Positions 1 through 8,779 of a stretch of DNA of 64,000 nucleotides are shown in pieces. Below the pieces are notes generated by a model. It did no database searches and was not told the origin of the DNA. It was given only the letters and a program-made list of their open reading frames with translations. Location of the stretch: the NCBI GenBank assembly GCA_947253875.1, contig CAMYAM010000001.1:1-64000 (forward strand). The letters run 5' to 3'. The stretch is from an uncultured Fastidiosipila sp. Lineage in GTDB: Bacteria > Bacillota > Clostridia > Saccharofermentanales > Fastidiosipilaceae. Numbering within the stretch: the first letter of the stretch is position 1; each line of letters starts with the position of its first letter. Position numbers and translations under genes: made by a program.

Positions 1-30
1 AAGCTAGCAAACTTCGATGAATGCTAGCTT
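1..30 (-). terminator. Terminator hairpin after tRNA-Leu(CAA)
   Basis: Inverted repeat AAGCTAGCA (1-9) / TGCTAGCTT (22-30) with a 12-base loop, lying just beyond the 3' end of the minus-strand tRNA. The U-tract would fall outside the window, so termination itself cannot be confirmed. Confidence 0.55.
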
Positions 31-35
31 TATGC

Positions 36-121
36 TGGTGCCGATGGCGGGGGTCGAACCCGCACGCCCGTAGGGCACTTGATTTTGAGTCAAGCTCGTC
101 TGCCAATTCCAACACATCGGC
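36..121 (-). tRNA. tRNA-Leu (anticodon CAA)
   Basis: On the minus strand the acceptor arm GCCGATG (115-121) pairs with CATCGGC (40-46), followed by discriminator A and an encoded CCA (36-38). The anticodon loop reads CTCAAAA, giving CAA, and a long variable arm makes the gene 86 nt, as expected for a class II leucine tRNA. The T-arm GGTTCGA-type sequence is intact. Confidence 0.95.
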
Positions 122-274
122 GAAATGTCTTGTAGGCAATATCATAGTTATAATTTCTTTTTCTGTCAACTATTAATTTTGAGTTTATGTCTAATTGTAA
201 AATGCAACATAAAACTGAAATCAACTATAATTATGCAAAACTTCTTTTTCTTTTTTCTTTTCTCAAGCGACTAA

Positions 275-1747
275 TCACCCATGAGATTTAATTTCATCTT
301 TGAAGGCTTTACCTCTCTCAGCAAAATTTTTGTATTGATTATAACTAGCAGCAGCTGGAGATAATAAACAAATTTCACCTACTTTTGTAACTTCAAAGGC
401 CAAATCTACAGCCTCTTTCATAGTATTTACAAGTACTGCACTTATATTGAAATCCATTTCTAGATTTAATTTTTCTACAATAGCAACAATGTTTTTTCCT
501 GTATCTGGGAAACAGATAATATTATTTATCTGTTTTTCAAACAGAAATTCTACTAGATTTGTATAATCAATACTTCTATCTAAACCACCCATTAATAAAG
601 TAGAAACTTTTCCTAGAGGTTGAAGTGCTTCTATAGCTAACTTGCATGCCTCTGGAATTGTTGCAATTGAATCATTAAAGAATTTAATGCCTTTCACCTC
701 TCCAACATATTCAAGTCTATGTTCTAATCCATTAAAATCTTTTACACTATTTATGCCTTCTTCTAGGTTATTAGTTAATAATTCACTCGCAGCTAAAGCT
801 AAGAGTGTATTAATTTCATTATGTCTTCCTAGAATATGATGATTTTCTATAAGTTTATGCTCTTCTTGCTCATTATCCAGTAAATCAGTAAAAATGAATT
901 TTTTGTTTTCCGTTAATATATATCTTTTTATTACATCAGGTCTTAATTTTTCAATAACTTTGCTTGAGTTTGTTTTTAGAAAATCTTTAACAAAAATTAT
1001 TTTTGATTTATACAAGTCCTGAATTGCTTCTAGAAGCTCCATTTCATCTTCTGGGATGATAAGGAAATCATCCGAACTTTGCCAGCGAATTATATTGAAT
1101 TTAGAAAATTTATAGTCAGCGTAATCTTTGTAATGATCTAAATGCTCCTCATGAATATTGGTTAGAATTGCAATATGTGGAGACCTCATACAAAATTCTA
1201 ATTGGTGTACACCCATCTCTACTGCGCAATATGAATCTTCATTAAGTTCAGTGAAGTGATCTAAAACTGGAACACCAATATTTCCTAATAAATATGAATC
1301 TGAGAATGCATTTTTTAGCACTTGGTATACCAAGCTTGTTGTAGTTGACTTGCCTTTACTTCCGGAAACTCCGATTATTTGAGATTGAGAATATCTTAAG
1401 AACAGATCCATCTGACAAGTAATCTCTACTCCAGGATACTCTTCTAACTCCCAGTGATCATCAACAATTTTTTTATTAAAGATATTGAAATGTATTCCTG
1501 GACTTTTCAATATCAAATCAAAGTCATTCATTGCATCTAAATATTTGGGTCCAGAGATTTTTTTAACTTTATATTCTCCAAAATTAAGATCTTCTGAAAT
1601 TTCATTGAGATCTGCTACAGCTAATTCTACTGGATCAATTTTCTCAACATTATCTCTAATAAATCTATAACTCGATTTTCCTTCGCTACCAAATCCTAAA
1701 ATTAGTATTTTTTTTGCCTTAAGATGCTCAAAAATATTTTTATACAT
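275..1747 (-). CDS. murD: MurD-type UDP-MurNAc-L-Ala:glutamate ligase
   Basis: Cytoplasmic Mur ligase adding glutamate to UDP-MurNAc-L-alanine with ATP. Visible landmarks are an N-terminal Rossmann-like segment (GFGSEGKS, about residues 18-25), the Mur ligase P-loop GVSGSKGKSTTT (126-137), the central ILTNIHEEHLDHY stretch, the C-terminal FNDSIATIPEA motif typical of MurD, and the SPAAASYNQY motif near the end. Length (490 aa) is slightly above the usual 440-460. An in-frame TTG lies six codons upstream at 1765, but the ATG at 1747 has an AAAGAG ribosome site at good distance and is preferred. The gene follows the MurL-like gene by 22 nt in the same direction. That neighbour makes it possible that this enzyme uses L-glutamate, like Xanthomonas MurD2, rather than D-glutamate; the sequence alone does not settle this. 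Confidence 0.9.
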   Translation of the reverse strand: MYKNIFEHLKAKKILILGFGSEGKSSYRFIRDNVEKIDPVELAVADLNEISEDLNFGEYKVKKISGPKYLDAMNDFDLILKSPGIHFNIFNKKIVDDHWELEEYPGVEITCQMDLFLRYSQSQIIGVSGSKGKSTTTSLVYQVLKNAFSDSYLLGNIGVPVLDHFTELNEDSYCAVEMGVHQLEFCMRSPHIAILTNIHEEHLDHYKDYADYKFSKFNIIRWQSSDDFLIIPEDEMELLEAIQDLYKSKIIFVKDFLKTNSSKVIEKLRPDVIKRYILTENKKFIFTDLLDNEQEEHKLIENHHILGRHNEINTLLALAASELLTNNLEEGINSVKDFNGLEHRLEYVGEVKGIKFFNDSIATIPEACKLAIEALQPLGKVSTLLMGGLDRSIDYTNLVEFLFEKQINNIICFPDTGKNIVAIVEKLNLEMDFNISAVLVNTMKEAVDLAFEVTKVGEICLLSPAAASYNQYKNFAERGKAFKDEIKSHG

Positions 1748-1769
1748 ACAATTCTCTTTTCTCAACTAA

Positions 1770-3191
1770 TTATTTTGTAAGAATATCCTTTATTAAGTCT
1801 TTGAACTTTTTGGGAACTCTTTCATCTTCATGCCATACAGTCAAAGGATTAACTGTTGCTGTACTAAGCAATCTATTCATATTATTATCAAATTTAAGTT
1901 CTGATAAATCGCCATTTTTTGCAGATTTAACTGCAATGTCTAGTAGAAGTGGTAATTTAGATAACTCATATCCATTATCTAGCATCTTATTTACTATTAG
2001 ATAAGTAGCATATTGCACTTCTTCAATTGTTCCTACACACTCAAACGGTTTTTGTGGAATAACTCCAATAAGCTCTTTCCAACCTTTTACTAAGCTTTCC
2101 TTTTCCCATAGGTTCTGACCAAATATTTCTTCTACCATTTTTGCATCTAAAAATGGTGAAATCATAACGTAGATAAATAAACACTTTGGACATTCGCCAC
2201 ACCAAATATTGGCTTTCGAACCTAAATTACAAGATCTAAACGCTTGGAAATATTGTTCATATTGACAGAAAGATCTCGCAATAGCTATTTCTGCAAATGG
2301 TCTTAATAAGCTGAAATAATTTATTTTGTCACTAAAATATTCTTGACTATAACTCTGGAAGCCAATCTCAAATTCTGAGGTCTTAGAGTATTGATGATTA
2401 ATCTCAGTCCCTGGAATACTAGCGGCATTGGCACTTGCTTCATTAGATAAAATAATATTTTCTGCGCCAATAAGATAAGCAACAAAATATGATACGAATG
2501 CCAAAAGTGCTGAAAATGGTGTATGCCCATTCAAGTAACCTTCTTTATTCAACCTCAACATTTCAGGATCTAAGGTTCTAGAAACTATGAATATTTGATC
2601 TTCAGAATATCCTGCTATTCTCATAGAATCTTTGGCTGCTCCAGTCGAGTTAAGTCCAAAACAAACATTATTTGCCTTAACCTTACTTAAATGCTCTAAA
2701 GTAACTATAGAGTCCTTACCTCCGCCAACAGGTATTAAGTTTAACCCCTTAGTTTCAAAAAGGTAACTCAAGTCTGAAAATTCTTTACCACTAGTTTCTA
2801 TAGACATGAAATCATTTTTGTTAGGACTTATATCATTTTTAAAGAAAAATTCGCCTAAGCCATTAAAGTATAAGCTTTTCCACCAATCAATTTGTTCTTC
2901 ACTCAACTTACCAGCTCTAACTTCAACTCTAGGAGGACAAGCTATTTTCCAATAACTTATTAACTCAACCATACCAATAGAAAATATAATTTTCTCAGCA
3001 AAAGGGGATATAGCATCATTAATTATTAGTTTATGGTTCAAAGGAAATTCCAAACTCGGATTGAATTTTGCAAGACCTGGCACTTCAAAATGATAAACAA
3101 CTTTTAGTTTATCTTCTGTCTTTGTAATTCCATACCCTGAATAAATAAACCTTTGATATTTATTTCTTAACTCTTCATATGTAAACGACAT
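1770..3191 (-). CDS. murL: MurL-like UDP-MurNAc-L-Ala-L-Glu epimerase
   Basis: Resembles MurL, the epimerase known from Xanthomonas that converts the terminal L-Glu of UDP-MurNAc-L-Ala-L-Glu to D-Glu. Family-like features in order: YWKIACPPRVEV (80-91), LYFNGLGEFFFKND (107-120), PP-loop-like VGGGKDS (155-161), NGHTPFSALLAF (221-232), ILSNEAS (247-253) followed by a PGTEINHQYSK segment, SLLRPFAEIAIAR (294-306), WCGECPKC (330-337) and KPFECVG (381-387). No membrane segment is visible. A longer frame begins at 3257, but the ATG at 3191 has a perfect AAAGGAG site six bases upstream, so the 473-aa form is preferred. It lies directly upstream of the murD-type gene, the same pairing as murL/murD2 in Xanthomonas. 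The assignment is from remembered family sequence, not a search. Confidence 0.82.
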   Translation of the reverse strand: MSFTYEELRNKYQRFIYSGYGITKTEDKLKVVYHFEVPGLAKFNPSLEFPLNHKLIINDAISPFAEKIIFSIGMVELISYWKIACPPRVEVRAGKLSEEQIDWWKSLYFNGLGEFFFKNDISPNKNDFMSIETSGKEFSDLSYLFETKGLNLIPVGGGKDSIVTLEHLSKVKANNVCFGLNSTGAAKDSMRIAGYSEDQIFIVSRTLDPEMLRLNKEGYLNGHTPFSALLAFVSYFVAYLIGAENIILSNEASANAASIPGTEINHQYSKTSEFEIGFQSYSQEYFSDKINYFSLLRPFAEIAIARSFCQYEQYFQAFRSCNLGSKANIWCGECPKCLFIYVMISPFLDAKMVEEIFGQNLWEKESLVKGWKELIGVIPQKPFECVGTIEEVQYATYLIVNKMLDNGYELSKLPLLLDIAVKSAKNGDLSELKFDNNMNRLLSTATVNPLTVWHEDERVPKKFKDLIKDILTK

Positions 3192-3470
3192 GCGAGTCTC
3201 CTTTGCCTTCTCTATTCTTAATTGAAGATACTTCATCAGCTCAGACAATTTTAGCACATCTTGAAATTTATTTACTATCGCATATATACGTTATTTCGCT
3301 CTGTTCCTTTAAAACAAGTGACAAATTTTCACATAAAAACTTAGGTATTTATACTATATTTTCTCTACATACTACTAATTTTATTTTATGTTGTTGCAAA
3401 TGTTTTAGTTTTTTAATAATTACTTTGATAAAGTGTAAACACAATAATTTTTATCCAAAGGAGATTCTTT

Positions 3471-3788
3471 ATGAGACAAGTAAATATGACTGAATTTGAT
3501 GAATTAGTACAAGGTGATAAGCCAGTATTAGTAGACTTTTTTGCAACATGGTGTGGTCCATGTAAGATTATGGCTCCAATTTTGGAACAAGTAGAACAAA
3601 CAGAAATTGGTCAAAACTTTCACTTTGTAAAAGTTGACGTAGACCAAAGTCCAGACCTAAGTAATAGATATGACATTATGGCAGTTCCTACTTTGGCTAT
3701 TTTCAAGGATGGCGAAATTCTATATAAACAAGCTGGTGTTCACCAACCACAACAATTAGTTAAAGTTCTTCAAGATAATTTAGCTTAA
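3471..3788 (+). CDS. trxA: Thioredoxin
   Basis: Small cytoplasmic dithiol oxidoreductase of 105 aa. The active site WCGPC lies at residues 27-31 in the usual FFATWCGPCK context, and the cis-proline segment IMAVPTLAIFKDGE follows, so the whole thioredoxin fold is present. The start ATG has an AAAGGAG ribosome site (3457-3463). It is a single-gene unit: divergent from the murL-like gene and closed by a strong hairpin 30 nt downstream. No thioredoxin reductase gene is adjacent. Confidence 0.95.
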   Translation: MRQVNMTEFDELVQGDKPVLVDFFATWCGPCKIMAPILEQVEQTEIGQNFHFVKVDVDQSPDLSNRYDIMAVPTLAIFKDGEILYKQAGVHQPQQLVKVLQDNLA

Positions 3789-3817
3789 TATCATATGCTT
3801 GAATAATTAAGTGTTAC

Positions 3818-3853
3818 AAAGCCTATTGCATGTTTCCATACAATAGGCTTTTA
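3818..3853. terminator. Bidirectional terminator between trxA and glf
   Basis: Stem AAAGCCTATTG (3818-3828) / CAATAGGCTTT (3841-3851) with a 12-base loop and TTTT at the 3' side. It sits between two converging genes. Confidence 0.85.
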
Positions 3854-3902
3854 CCATTTCTTATAGTACTGTTTCTCGAATTTTCCCAGATAAAATTTTC
3901 AA

Positions 3903-5021
3903 CTACTTATTTTCAAACAACTTATCTGTCACTGCAAAAACTGACGCAATAGTATCATCCATATCATAATACTTATAATTGCCTAAACGTCCTGCAAAAA
4001 TAACATTTTTCTCCATTTTTGCTAATTCCTGATAACGTTTGAGTAAATCCTGGTTTCTCTGATCGTTGACTGGGTAATAAGCTTCATCACCTAACTTCCA
4101 CTCTTTCGGATATTCGTAAGAAATAATTGTTTTACCCTTAACTTTTTTATCAGGATTAAAGTGTTTATGTTCAGTAATCCTTGTATACTCCTGTTCGTGA
4201 GAAGTATAGTTAATCACTGCATTACCCTGAAAATCATCAATTTCTAGTATCTTTTGTTTAAACTCCAAACTTCTATACTTTAAAGCTCCAAACTTATAAT
4301 CATAGTAAGCATCAATTGGACCTGTAAAGACTATTTTTTCAGCTAATTTAGAAAGTTCCTCTCTTTCTTCAAAAAAATCAGTATTTAATCTCAACTCAAC
4401 ACCTTCCAGAAGAGTTTCAACCAGGTGAGTGTAGCCTTTCTTAGGAATACCTTGATACTTAGAATTGTAATAATTATTGTTATATTCGAATCTAACTGGC
4501 AATCTTTTAATTATGAAAGCCGGTAGCTCCTCACAACTTCTCCCCCACTGCTTTTCTGTATATTCTTTAATAAGCTTTTCGTAAACATCTCTTCCAACAA
4601 GGCTAATCGCTTGTTCTGCTAAATTTCGAGGCTCTCCAACTATTTCTTCACGTTGCTTTGCAATTATTGCTTTAGCTATTTCTGGATCCTTTATTCCCCA
4701 AATCTGTTGAAATGTATTCATATTAAAAGGCAAATTGTAAATTTCACCTTTGTAATTTGCTAAAGGTGTATTGATGAAATTATTCATTTCTACCAAAGAG
4801 CAAACAAATTCCCATACTCTTTGATCATCAGTGTGAAAAATATGCGGACCATATCTATGTACTTCTATGCCTTCGATATTCTCTGTATATATATGTCCAG
4901 CTACTTTAGATTTCTGCTCAACCACTAGAACATTTAAAGACCTTTTCTTAGCTAAATAAGCAAAAGTTGCTCCCCATAGCCCAGCACCTACTATTAAATA
5001 ATCGTATCTTCTATTTTTCAT
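3903..5021 (-). CDS. glf: UDP-galactopyranose mutase
   Basis: FAD-dependent enzyme that interconverts UDP-galactopyranose and UDP-galactofuranose, supplying galactofuranose for surface glycans. The N-terminal FAD-binding segment reads YLIVGAGLWGATFA (residues 9-22), followed by the family signature HRYGPHIFHTDD; FNMNTFQQIWG and EKQWGRSCEELP are also typical, as is the C-terminal GRLGNYKYYDMDD. Full family length (372 aa). It is divergent from an initiating sugar-phosphate transferase gene, which fits a role in exopolysaccharide or cell-wall glycan synthesis. No galactofuranosyltransferase is recognisable next to it. The ribosome site (GGGA) is weak. Confidence 0.95.
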   Translation of the reverse strand: MKNRRYDYLIVGAGLWGATFAYLAKKRSLNVLVVEQKSKVAGHIYTENIEGIEVHRYGPHIFHTDDQRVWEFVCSLVEMNNFINTPLANYKGEIYNLPFNMNTFQQIWGIKDPEIAKAIIAKQREEIVGEPRNLAEQAISLVGRDVYEKLIKEYTEKQWGRSCEELPAFIIKRLPVRFEYNNNYYNSKYQGIPKKGYTHLVETLLEGVELRLNTDFFEEREELSKLAEKIVFTGPIDAYYDYKFGALKYRSLEFKQKILEIDDFQGNAVINYTSHEQEYTRITEHKHFNPDKKVKGKTIISYEYPKEWKLGDEAYYPVNDQRNQDLLKRYQELAKMEKNVIFAGRLGNYKYYDMDDTIASVFAVTDKLFENK

Positions 5022-5113
5022 AATTTCCCTATCTTAAAAGTTCTTGCATATGCTAAAATCTATCTTATCAGTTAAGATTATAATTTAGATGAAAAAAGGA
5101 AGTGCTATTTTTT

Positions 5114-6484
5114 ATGAGCAGAGTTAAATTTACAGCTAGAAACTTAAGAAGGTTGGTAATGTTTTTATTTAAACTAGCAATTGTTTTATTAACCTCATTA
5201 ACATTTCTTGGTGCAATAATATCGAAATACATACAAACTCCGTATAACAATAAAGGATTCTACCTTATCTTCGCTTTATATACATTTTTATTTGTAATAT
5301 TAGCTTTACCGTATGATATTTTCAAAATCGGAATAATGTCCAAGCGAAAACTTCAATTATCATACCTAGTATCTATAGTTTTAGTAAATATAGCTACCTA
5401 TGCAGTTTTAAGCTTGATTTCAAAAGCTCTCATTAATCCTGTACCGATGTTGTTACTAACACTAGTTCAGTTTGTAATAGCTGTGATTGTCTATGAAATT
5501 GCAAACATAGTTTACTTTAAAATTTATCCTAGTAGAGAAACTTTAATCGTTTATGCAGACACTGAATACGACAGAATGGTGGCCAAAAAATTCGTTCTAA
5601 ATAGAGATCGTTATAAAGTTCGTTACGTAATTAGAGAGAGTGCTGGATTTGATGAAATCACAAAGTCTATTGACAAATACGATACTGTCATTTTTGGTAA
5701 TATTGCCTTAGACCTACGAGATGAACTTATAGATTATAGCTACGCTAGGGATAAGAGAGTTTTCATCCTGCCTAGCGTAAATGACATTATTTTGCACAGT
5801 TCGCATGTTATCCAAATTGGTGATAGTATCATACATTTAATCAAAGATCGTACCATGTCTTTAGAATCTTTAATAGTGAAACGACTATTTGATATCGTCT
5901 TCTCACTTTTATTCTTAGTGATAACCTTACCTCTTACATTAATTGTTGGATTGATTATTAAACTTTACGATAGAGGCCCTATCTTCTTCAAACAAAAAAG
6001 ACTTACTCGTAATGGTGTAGAATTTGATATCTTGAAATTCCGTTCTATGGTTGTCGATGCTGAGAAAGACGGAGCTCAATTTACCGTTCCAAACGACGAT
6101 AGGATTACGCCAATTGGTAAATTTATTCGTGCAACAAGAATTGATGAAATTCCTCAATTTATAAATGTTCTTAAGGGTGAAATGTCTATTGTAGGCCCAA
6201 GAGCCGAACGTGTAGAAAATTATGAAGCTTATACCAAAGAATTACCAGAGTTTAACTATAGAACAAAGGTTAAAGCAGGAATTACAGGTTACGCACAAAT
6301 TTACGGTCGCTATAACACCTCCTATGAGGATAAGTTGAGAATGGATATTTACTATATAGAAAACTTCTCATTGTTAAATGACATTAAGTTAGTCCTTTCT
6401 ACTGTGAAAGTTCTCTTCTCTGCTGAAGCGACTGAAGGTTTCGAACAGAAGTTCTTAAATGAAAATGAACACGAAGATGATTAA
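5114..6484 (+). CDS. Undecaprenyl-phosphate sugar-1-phosphate transferase (initiating)
   Basis: Membrane enzyme that loads the first sugar-1-phosphate onto undecaprenyl phosphate to begin a surface polysaccharide. The N-terminal half has about four hydrophobic segments and a CoA-binding-like linker region, as in WbaP/EpsL-type proteins. The C-terminal bacterial sugar transferase domain starts at the VKRLFDIVFS segment, with a hydrophobic helix, GPIFFKQKR, FDILKFRSMVVDAE, RATRIDEIPQFINVLKGEMSIVGPR in two parts, and AGITGYAQIYGRYNTSYEDK near the end. A GTG at 5102 is in frame but sits on top of the GGA of the ribosome site; the ATG at 5114, about 11 nt downstream of GGAAG, is preferred. The sugar specificity cannot be read from sequence. 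Confidence 0.88.
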   Translation: MSRVKFTARNLRRLVMFLFKLAIVLLTSLTFLGAIISKYIQTPYNNKGFYLIFALYTFLFVILALPYDIFKIGIMSKRKLQLSYLVSIVLVNIATYAVLSLISKALINPVPMLLLTLVQFVIAVIVYEIANIVYFKIYPSRETLIVYADTEYDRMVAKKFVLNRDRYKVRYVIRESAGFDEITKSIDKYDTVIFGNIALDLRDELIDYSYARDKRVFILPSVNDIILHSSHVIQIGDSIIHLIKDRTMSLESLIVKRLFDIVFSLLFLVITLPLTLIVGLIIKLYDRGPIFFKQKRLTRNGVEFDILKFRSMVVDAEKDGAQFTVPNDDRITPIGKFIRATRIDEIPQFINVLKGEMSIVGPRAERVENYEAYTKELPEFNYRTKVKAGITGYAQIYGRYNTSYEDKLRMDIYYIENFSLLNDIKLVLSTVKVLFSAEATEGFEQKFLNENEHEDD

Positions 6485-6529
6485 ATGAAACAAAATTAAT
6501 AGGCATAAACTATAGAATAAATAAGAAAA

Positions 6530-6577
6530 AGCAGATAATTAAAATGAGTTTTCTCTCAAAATTATCTGCTCTTTTAA
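6530..6577. terminator. Bidirectional terminator
   Basis: AGCAGATAATT (6530-6540) pairs with AATTATCTGCT (6560-6570), followed by CTTTTAATT on the plus strand and preceded by a run of A that gives U on the minus strand. It lies between two converging genes. Confidence 0.85.
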
Positions 6578-6602
6578 TTCTTAATCAAATATCATTAACC
6601 CT

Positions 6603-7544
6603 CTAGCTCATCTGTTTTTTCTCTATCGTAAACCCTTCTCCTGAAACATCTTTAACCTCGTTGATAATTATAAAAGCTTCTGGATCAATTTCTTCAACTA
6701 TTTTCTTGAGATCAGGTATCTCGCGACTGTTCAGAACAACATAAAGCATTAGTTTATCATTATTTGTAAACATACCTTTGGCCATGATCCCAGTTACACC
6801 TCTATCCATTTCAGTCAAGATTGCTTGACTGATTTCTTCCGCATGTGAACTAATAATATGACAGGCTTTGGACGAGTCAGTTCCAAGAATGACAAAGTCT
6901 GTAAGCTTACTAGTAATAAAAAGCGCCACGAAACTATATAATGCTAGAAGTAAAGTAAAATAGATATCTCCAACTCCGTAGATATAATTAATTATTGTAC
7001 TGAATATAATAACTACGAAGTCTGTAAAGAAAATAAATTGTCCAATTGTAATTTTATCTGTTTTGGTTACTGCAATTAATGCCAAAATATCCACTCCACC
7101 AGTGTTATATCCACCTCTTAGAATAAGTCCTAAACCAACACCAAAGGTAACACCAGCAAATATGGAAAAGATTATTATATCAGGTTTTTGATCTAATGAG
7201 GACATCCAAACAGTAAACCAATTATTCATAAAGATATTTGCAATATCAATACCAAATGAAAACACTAATGTACCAATAAGGCTCCTGTAAACCATTTTAA
7301 AGCCAAATTCTTTCCAGCCTAAAAGTAAAATTGGAATATTAATCATCAAAGAAAATAAACCAAAAGGAATTGTGTCATTACTTATTAGTACTAAGGAAGT
7401 TGCCACACCAGAAACTCCCCCCATTGATAAATTATTCGGCACAAAAAATACATTAATAGCAAGAGCGGACAAAAATGTCCCTACCACTAAATAAATAAAA
7501 TTTATAATTTCTGCTTTTATGTCGAACTTATTTAAATTTCCCAC
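6603..7544 (-). CDS. YitT family membrane protein (DUF161/DUF2179)
   Basis: Integral membrane protein of unknown function. About five to six hydrophobic segments fill residues 10-205, including the family-typical NVFFVPNNLSMGGVSG and RGGYNTGGVDILA stretches. A C-terminal soluble DUF2179 domain follows (about 215-305) with the GVTGIMAKGMF and LMLYVVLNSREI segments. Length 313 aa is normal for the family. The start is a GTG with an AAGGGTG ribosome site 7 nt upstream. It is transcribed away from the nucleotidyltransferase gene and ends at a shared terminator. Confidence 0.9.
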   Translation of the reverse strand: MGNLNKFDIKAEIINFIYLVVGTFLSALAINVFFVPNNLSMGGVSGVATSLVLISNDTIPFGLFSLMINIPILLLGWKEFGFKMVYRSLIGTLVFSFGIDIANIFMNNWFTVWMSSLDQKPDIIIFSIFAGVTFGVGLGLILRGGYNTGGVDILALIAVTKTDKITIGQFIFFTDFVVIIFSTIINYIYGVGDIYFTLLLALYSFVALFITSKLTDFVILGTDSSKACHIISSHAEEISQAILTEMDRGVTGIMAKGMFTNNDKLMLYVVLNSREIPDLKKIVEEIDPEAFIIINEVKDVSGEGFTIEKKQMS

Positions 7545-7710
7545 AGAACTACACCCTTATATCCTCTCTAAACGCATTACTAAATGTCTCTTTTTTTAAG
7601 AAAATATTATAGCTTATTTTTTCCATTTATTCAGCAAAGATGGTAGTATAATATTAATCGAGCATATAATAATTATGTGCTTTAAATAAATTATAGAGAG
7701 GTTTAGTTTA

Positions 7711-8637
7711 ATGAAAAAACCAATTTTAGTTATTCTAGCAGCAGGTATGGGTAGCCGTTATGGAGGTTTGAAGCAAGTGGATCCAATAGGACCATCTGGC
7801 GAAGCAATAATTGACTACTCAATGTTCGACGCTAAACGTGCCGGATTTGATACAGTTGTCTTTATTATTAAGGAAGCAATTGCAGAAGAATTCAAGGCCA
7901 GAATCGGCAACAAAATAGCTGAACACATGGAAGTTCGCTACGCCTATCAAGAATTAGACAAAATTCCAGCTGGTTTTACCGTTCCAGAAGGACGTGAAAA
8001 ACCATGGGGTACAGGCCATGCATTGATTTGTGCTAAAGATGTAATTGATGCACCTTTCGTAGTCATAAACGCAGACGATTTTTACGGAAGAACTGCTTAC
8101 GAAGAAATTTACAATTACTTAACTAGCGAAGATGCTTACATAGACGGCAAACTGAACTTATCAATGGTAGGTTTCAAACTTGAAAACACCGTCTCAGAGA
8201 ATGGATATGTCTCAAGAGGAGTCTGCAAAACTACAGAAGATGGTTACCTAGATTCAATCGTAGAATATACTCATATCCAATCATTCCCTGATGGAATCAA
8301 ATATAGCTTTGATTCAGGCGAAAACTGGGATGATATTTCTCCAAGCACTATAGTTTCAATGAATATTTGGGGTTTCCAAGAAGAGAGTTTGGTTGAGTTT
8401 GAGGAATCATTCAAAAACTTCCTCAGCAATAATATTGATAAAAACCCACAAAAAGCTGAACTCTATATTCCAACTACTATCGAAGAATTAGTTAAAGCTG
8501 GCAAGGCTAAAGTTAAAGTATTAGAATCAGCTAACAAATGGTTTGGTGTTACTTATAAAGAAGATAAGCCAGATGTAGTTGCATCAGTTAACGCTTTGAT
8601 AGAAGCTGGTGAATATCCAGATAATCTTTGGAATTAA
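7711..8637 (+). CDS. Sugar-phosphate nucleotidyltransferase
   Basis: NTP-transferase fold enzyme expected to make a nucleotide sugar from a sugar-1-phosphate and NTP. The N-terminal nucleotide-binding signature is LAAGMGSRYGGLKQVDPIG (residues 9-27), then EKPWGTGHALICA and the metal-binding VINADDFYG. The C-terminal part has no left-handed helix repeats, so it is not a GlmU-type bifunctional enzyme. The substrate is not deducible directly. Neighbouring genes encode a GH109-like protein and an N-acetylhexosamine 1-kinase, so GalNAc- or GlcNAc-1-phosphate is a reasonable guess. The ribosome site AGAGG lies upstream of the ATG. Confidence 0.85.
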   Translation: MKKPILVILAAGMGSRYGGLKQVDPIGPSGEAIIDYSMFDAKRAGFDTVVFIIKEAIAEEFKARIGNKIAEHMEVRYAYQELDKIPAGFTVPEGREKPWGTGHALICAKDVIDAPFVVINADDFYGRTAYEEIYNYLTSEDAYIDGKLNLSMVGFKLENTVSENGYVSRGVCKTTEDGYLDSIVEYTHIQSFPDGIKYSFDSGENWDDISPSTIVSMNIWGFQEESLVEFEESFKNFLSNNIDKNPQKAELYIPTTIEELVKAGKAKVKVLESANKWFGVTYKEDKPDVVASVNALIEAGEYPDNLWN

Positions 8638-8727
8638 GATACTAAATAAATTTAAAATATATAAACTAACTCAAAAGCATTTTGAGAAATTCTTTGAGTT
8701 ACAAAAATCTAAATTAAGATAAAATTC

Positions 8728-8761
8728 ATTTAAGAGCAATATTTAAATATTGCTCTTAAAT
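8728..8761. promoter_or_regulatory. 34-bp perfect palindrome before the GH109-like gene
   Basis: Bases 8728-8761 are a perfect inverted repeat centred between 8744 and 8745. The left arm reads ATTTAAGAGCAATATTT and the right arm is its exact reverse complement. As RNA it would fold into a stem of about 15 bp, but it is followed by TATAATTG rather than a clean U-tract. It could be a terminator for the nucleotidyltransferase gene or an operator for the GH109-like gene, whose GTG lies 18 nt further on. Confidence 0.6.
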
Positions 8762-8779
8762 TATAATTGAGGTAATACA

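Noticed and set aside
8667..8701. Hairpin AACTCAAA / TTTGAGTT after the nucleotidyltransferase gene
   Set aside because: Weak AT-rich stem with no U-tract.
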